32,219 nucleotides of DNA from JALORV01 sp035429805 (lineage in GTDB: Bacteria > Pseudomonadota > Gammaproteobacteria > Burkholderiales > Burkholderiaceae_F), in the NCBI GenBank assembly GCA_035429805.1, contig DAOMFL010000042.1:1-32219 (forward strand), in the 5' to 3' direction. Positions 29,151-32,219 of this stretch are shown here, piece by piece. The translations under genes were made by a program, and so were the position numbers. Each line of letters starts with the position of its first letter. The stretch's first letter is position 1. The notes beneath the pieces are model-generated. The model searched no databases, was not told the origin of the DNA, and saw only the letters and a program-made list of their open reading frames with translations.

Positions 29151-29816
29151 TCAGCGCTTCCGAGCCAGCGTCAGCCCGTCGCCGACCGGCAGCAGCGCGA
29201 CATCGATGCGCTCATCCGCCTGCAGCTTGGCGTTGAGCAGCTGCAGCGCTGCCGTGTCGGCATCCGTGGCGGGATCGACGCGGTCGGCGACGCGACCGCT
29301 CCACAGCACGTTGTCGAAGGCCATGAGTCCGCCGGCGCGCAGCAGCTTCAGACAGCGCTCGTAGTAGCCGTCGTAGTTCGCCTTGTCGGCGTCGATGAAC
29401 GCGAAGTCGTAGCGCCCGGCCTCCCCCGTCGCCAGGCGCGCGTCCAGCGTGTGCAGCGCCGGCTCGAGCACGAGGTCGATCTTGCGCGCCACGCCCGCAC
29501 GCTCCCAGAAGGGGCGGCCGACGCGTGTGTACTCGTCACTGACGTCGCAGGCCAGGATGCGGCCGTCGTCCGGCAGCGCCAGCGCCACCGCCAGCGCGCT
29601 GTAGCCGGTGAAGACGCCGATCTCGATCGTGCGGCGCGCACCTGTCAGCTTCACCAGCATTGCGAGCAGGGCGCCCTGCTCGGGCGAGATCTGCATGTTG
29701 GCGCGCGGATGCGAGGCGGTCGCCTCGCGCAGCTTCACCAGTTCCGGATGCTCGCGGTTGTGCCGCACGACGTAGTCGTGCAGGCGGTCGTCGAGGTTCA
29801 GCGTGCGTCGGCTCAT
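29151..29816 (-). CDS. Class I SAM-dependent O-methyltransferase (caffeoyl-CoA OMT-like)
   Basis: 221 aa of the CCoAOMT-type family. SAM motif I is IEIGVFTGYSALAVALALP, the metal/substrate segment is FAFIDADKANYDGYYE (Asp residues for divalent-cation binding), and LRAGGLMAFDNVLWSGRV is the conserved block with Asp-Asn. It methylates catechol-like hydroxyls in this family; the bacterial substrate is unknown. No signal peptide. AAGG sits about 8 bases upstream of the ATG and the gene starts 16 bp after the MesD-like gene stops, so they are likely co-transcribed. Confidence 0.92.
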   Translation of the reverse strand: MSRRTLNLDDRLHDYVVRHNREHPELVKLREATASHPRANMQISPEQGALLAMLVKLTGARRTIEIGVFTGYSALAVALALPDDGRILACDVSDEYTRVGRPFWERAGVARKIDLVLEPALHTLDARLATGEAGRYDFAFIDADKANYDGYYERCLKLLRAGGLMAFDNVLWSGRVADRVDPATDADTAALQLLNAKLQADERIDVALLPVGDGLTLARKR

Positions 29817-29832
29817 CGGTGGGCCCTTCCGG

Positions 29833-30855
29833 TCAGCGCCCGTAGCGCCGGCGCGCGAGCTCCGCGCCCTGGCCCAGCGCCGCGAGCTTGGCCAGCGCGA
29901 TCTCGCGTTTCATCGGCGCCATGCCGCAATTCGTGCACGGGTAGAGGTGCTCCCTCGCCACGAACTGCAGCGCCTTACCGATCGTGTCGGCCACCTGCTC
30001 CGGCGTCTCGACCACGTCCGAGGCGACATCGATGACGCCGACCAGCAGGTCCTTGCCCGCAAGCAGCTTCATCAGGTGCATCGGCACCTTCGAGTTCATG
30101 CACTCGAGCGAGACCGCCTTGATCGTGCTCTTCGCAAGCGCGGGAAAGATCTCCTCGTACTGGCGCCACTCGGAGCCCAGCGTCGCTTTCCAGTCGACGT
30201 TGGCCTTGATGCCGTAGCCGTAGCAGATGTGCACGACCGTCATGCAGGTGAGACCCTCGGCCGCACGGTCGAGCGCCCGGATGCCCCACGCCTTCACCTC
30301 GTCCATGTAGACATTGAACGCCGGCTCGTCGAACTGGATCACGTCGACGCCATCGGCCTGCAGCGCCCGCGCTTCCTGGTTCAGAAGCTCCGCGAACGCC
30401 ATCGCCAGCTTGACGCGGTCCCCGTAGTAGCGATCGGCCACCGTGTCGACGATCGTCATCGGACCCGGCAGCGTGATCTTCAGCTTCTTCTTCGTGTGGC
30501 TCCGGGCAAGCCGCGCCTCGAGCTGGTGCACCCGCCCCTTGAGCCTCAGGGGACCGACCACCTGCGGCACCATCGCCTTGTAGCGGTCGTTGCGGATGCC
30601 CATCTCGACCTTGTGCTCGAAGTCGATGCCGTCGACGAATTCGAGAAAGCCGTGCACGAAGTGCTGGCGCGACTGTTCGCCGTCACCGACGATGTCGAGG
30701 CCCGCGTCCTCCTGCTCCTTCAGCCATAGCAGCGTCGCGTCGCGCTTGGCAGCCGCGAGCGCTTCACCCGCGAGCTTCCACTGCGGCCAAAGCTTGTCGG
30801 TCTCGGCGAGCCAGCCCGGCTTGGGCAGGCTGCCAGCGATCGTGGCTTCGAACAT
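29833..30855 (-). CDS. mesD: MesD-like folate-independent methionine synthase (core-MetE)
   Basis: 340 aa, equal to the catalytic C-terminal half of cobalamin-independent methionine synthase MetE without its N-terminal half. Zinc ligands His209 and Cys211 (VHICYGYG), Glu251 (SLEC) and Cys310 (TNCGMAP) are present. The blocks GSEWRQYEEIFP, DGEQSRQHFV and PAFNVYMDEVKAWGI resemble the MesD family from aerobic bacteria, which methylates homocysteine using a donor other than methyl-tetrahydrofolate and needs the partner MesX (DUF1852). No MesX gene lies in the window. The assignment to MesD over other core-MetE types rests on remembered motif similarity. A perfect hairpin covers its ribosome-binding site, and an O-methyltransferase gene follows after 16 bp. 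Confidence 0.8.
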   Translation of the reverse strand: MFEATIAGSLPKPGWLAETDKLWPQWKLAGEALAAAKRDATLLWLKEQEDAGLDIVGDGEQSRQHFVHGFLEFVDGIDFEHKVEMGIRNDRYKAMVPQVVGPLRLKGRVHQLEARLARSHTKKKLKITLPGPMTIVDTVADRYYGDRVKLAMAFAELLNQEARALQADGVDVIQFDEPAFNVYMDEVKAWGIRALDRAAEGLTCMTVVHICYGYGIKANVDWKATLGSEWRQYEEIFPALAKSTIKAVSLECMNSKVPMHLMKLLAGKDLLVGVIDVASDVVETPEQVADTIGKALQFVAREHLYPCTNCGMAPMKREIALAKLAALGQGAELARRRYGR

Positions 30856-30862
30856 CGGCGGA

Positions 30863-30879
30863 CTCCTCGGGTCGAGGAG
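30863..30879 (-). promoter_or_regulatory. Hairpin sequestering the mesD ribosome-binding site
   Basis: On the minus strand CTCCTCG-ACC-CGAGGAG forms a perfect 7-bp stem with a 3-base loop. Its 3' arm contains the Shine-Dalgarno GAGGAG, which lies 7 bases before the ATG at 30853-30855. The anti-Shine-Dalgarno arm would block initiation unless melted or displaced. Confidence 0.5.
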
Positions 30880-30909
30880 CGAACGATACGCGCGCCGGAG
30901 TCTTGCGCG

Positions 30910-31785
30910 TCAGGCCGACGCGGCCTTCAGCGTCCCGACCAGCGCGTCCTTCTCCGCCCACAGGCTGTTGATCCACTCCTGCATGCGCGCACGAAACGTC
31001 GGATCGGTCGCGTAGTCGCCGGCGAGCAGCTCGGCCGGGATTTCGCGCTGCTGCACGCGCACCATGACGGCGCCGAGCCGGCCGGTGAGCAGAGTCCAGA
31101 AGTCGGGCGCGCCCTCCGGATAGACGATCGTGACGTCGAGCAGCCGATGAAACTGGCTGCCGAGCGTAGTCAGCGCTGTCGCGATGCCGCCGACCTTGGG
31201 CTTCAGCAGGTGCGCATACGGCGACTGCTGCGCATCGTGCTTGGCTCGAGTGAAGCGCGTGCCCTCGAGGAAGTTGATGACCGAGGTCGGCACGACGCGA
31301 AACTTCTCGCACGCCCTGCGCGCGCGCTCGAGGTCCTGCGCGCTCGACGCACCGCCCTGCCGCCGCATGAACGGGAAGTCGAGCGCCCACCACGCCAGAC
31401 CGATCACCGGCACCCAGATCAGTTGTCTCTTGAGGAAGAACTTCAGCATCGGGATGCGGCGGTTGAAGAGCTTCTGCAGCACCAGGATATCGACCCAGCT
31501 CTGATGGTTGCTCGACACGAGGTACCAGCCGCGCGCATCGAGCCCCTGATCGCCCTGCACGTCCCAGCGCGTGTGGCCGACCGCGTCGATCCACGCGCTG
31601 TTGACGCTGATCCAGCCGGTCGCAATCGCATTGAGCGCGCGGTCCGTCACGTGCCGCACCGCAGTGAAGGGCAGCAGCAGCTTGGCGAGGGCAAACGGCA
31701 CCATCGCGGTCGCTCCGGCCAGCGTGTTGAGGCCGAGGACGAGTGCGGCGGCGATGCCCTTCACAGCTGGCAGGATGGCTCCCAT
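30910..31785 (-). CDS. PlsC-family 1-acylglycerol-3-phosphate acyltransferase (YihG-like)
   Basis: 291 aa membrane-bound acyltransferase. An N-terminal hydrophobic region (about 9-45) is followed by the catalytic motif NHQSWVD (93-99; His94, Asp99) and the phosphate/glycerol-binding motif FLEGTRF (172-178). A further hydrophobic segment near 120-135 (QLIWVPVIGLAWWALDFP) is the conserved YihG/LCLAT1-type block. It would acylate lysophosphatidic acid or a related lysophospholipid at the inner membrane. I chose the ATG at 31783-31785; the upstream continuation of the frame is Arg/Gly-rich and not protein-like. It ends 54 bp before mesD. Confidence 0.9.
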   Translation of the reverse strand: MGAILPAVKGIAAALVLGLNTLAGATAMVPFALAKLLLPFTAVRHVTDRALNAIATGWISVNSAWIDAVGHTRWDVQGDQGLDARGWYLVSSNHQSWVDILVLQKLFNRRIPMLKFFLKRQLIWVPVIGLAWWALDFPFMRRQGGASSAQDLERARRACEKFRVVPTSVINFLEGTRFTRAKHDAQQSPYAHLLKPKVGGIATALTTLGSQFHRLLDVTIVYPEGAPDFWTLLTGRLGAVMVRVQQREIPAELLAGDYATDPTFRARMQEWINSLWAEKDALVGTLKAASA

Positions 31786-32038
31786 CGACGCAAGCGTAGC
31801 GCCTTCGTCGCGGCGGCCGGATCGCCGCTCTCGGCGGGGAGAAGCGGGCCCCTCGCAGCGTCGACGGTTGACGCCCGCGGCTGCCCGACGCACTTCAATT
31901 CCGCAAAGCGGCCCACAACCATTGCGCTTTTCGGCGCGTAAGCACCCACCGCTCCTGTGAGTGTTGCACCGATAATCCCTTACCAAGCGGGGGCCCGTTG
32001 GCGGAGCGCCCGCGCGTTCGTGGATCCCGCAACAGGCG
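31786..32038. other. Upstream region of the acyltransferase gene
   Basis: About 250 bp between the acyltransferase start and a possible plus-strand gene. It should hold two divergent promoters. I can see no convincing hexamer pair or repeat; GATAAT at 31971-31976 on the plus strand is the only -10-like string. No coding frame looks genuine. Confidence 0.3.
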
Positions 32039-32219
32039 ATGTATCCCGCTTCTGCCGAACCGGCCGCTTCGAGCAGCGCACCCATGGTGCCGCTGCGCTA
32101 CCGCACCACCGTCTCTCACGGAGAGAAGGTGCGATGGCTGCCGCCGTACCGGCTGATCCCGTCATTCGCCAGCGCTGACGGCCAGAGCGCCGTGTACCGG
32201 CGCCGGTCGCAGGTCGTAC
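32039..32219 (+). CDS. Unidentified protein, N-terminal part only (continues beyond window)
   Basis: From ATG at 32039 a frame stays open to the window end (60 codons). After an Ala/Ser-rich start (YPASAEPAASSSAP) it reads VPLRYRTTVSHGEKVRWLPP and continues with a Tyr/Arg-rich stretch. Third codon positions are strongly G/C as in neighbouring real genes. A second ATG lies at 32084. AGG is 4-6 bases upstream of the first ATG. I do not recognise the protein, and a chance open frame remains possible. Confidence 0.4.
   Translation, partial: MYPASAEPAASSSAPMVPLRYRTTVSHGEKVRWLPPYRLIPSFASADGQSAVYRRRSQVV

Overview
The window is very G+C-rich, densely packed bacterial DNA with strongly GC-biased third codon positions. 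Its gene content (ChrBA chromate module, FolE followed by a BLUF protein, NnrU, BCS1-like AAA protein, MesD-like methionine synthase, COQ10/START-like exported proteins) suggests a chromosome of an aerobic proteobacterium, most likely a betaproteobacterium close to Burkholderiales. That placement is inference from content and style, not a phylogeny. No rRNA, tRNA, CRISPR array or intact mobile element is visible. One 100-N gap (27048-27147) is flanked by identical 55-bp ends and looks like a scaffolding artefact inside a MaoC gene.

Layout. 1-3599 (minus): a chromate-response block reading chrB, chrA, rhodanese, stand-alone ChrB C-terminal-domain protein, then a Rieske/FAD reductase cut by the window edge. 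Two tandem palindromic 16-mers abut the chrB start. 3711-4270: wreck of a His-tailed EamA/DMT permease. 4290-8562: acetoacetyl-CoA synthetase, divergent thioredoxin-like protein and Uup ABC-F ATPase. 8611-10448 (minus): exported two-repeat protein and two tandem exported SRPBCC proteins. 10495-14222 (minus): TetR-HlyD-ATPase-permease exporter operon with a perfect 18-bp palindrome before tetR. 14223-14973: a 750-bp stretch with at most two tiny minus-strand genes. 14974-18025: BCS1-like AAA ATPase, TerB-like protein, folE and a BLUF photoreceptor. 18030-23208: secreted nuclease, SodC, two fold-type-II PLP enzymes (threonine/serine dehydratase and CysK, divergent), exported isoaspartyl methyltransferase, aldo/keto reductase. 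23233-26654 (minus): lipoprotein, NnrU, HicA-like orphan, a translationally coupled pair of low-complexity envelope proteins, and a c-type cytochrome whose only plausible start is CTG. 26780-29084: CWC Cys-rich protein coupled to MaoC dehydratase, small secreted repeat protein, AraC regulator. 29151-31785 (minus): PlsC-type acyltransferase, MesD-like folate-independent methionine synthase and an O-methyltransferase. The far right holds the start of an unidentified plus-strand gene.

How genes work together. The chr block combines a sensor (ChrB), efflux (ChrA) and probable thiol/redox helpers. The TetR operon is a self-regulated MFP/ABC-2 exporter. MesD and the O-methyltransferase sit 16 bp apart and could link methionine (hence SAM) supply to a SAM-consuming step. 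A perfect hairpin buries the mesD ribosome-binding site. No single wholly new system is obvious. The best leads are the extended chr block with its tandem operator, folE-BLUF, the BCS1 homologue, the exported isoaspartyl methyltransferase and the mesD leader hairpin.
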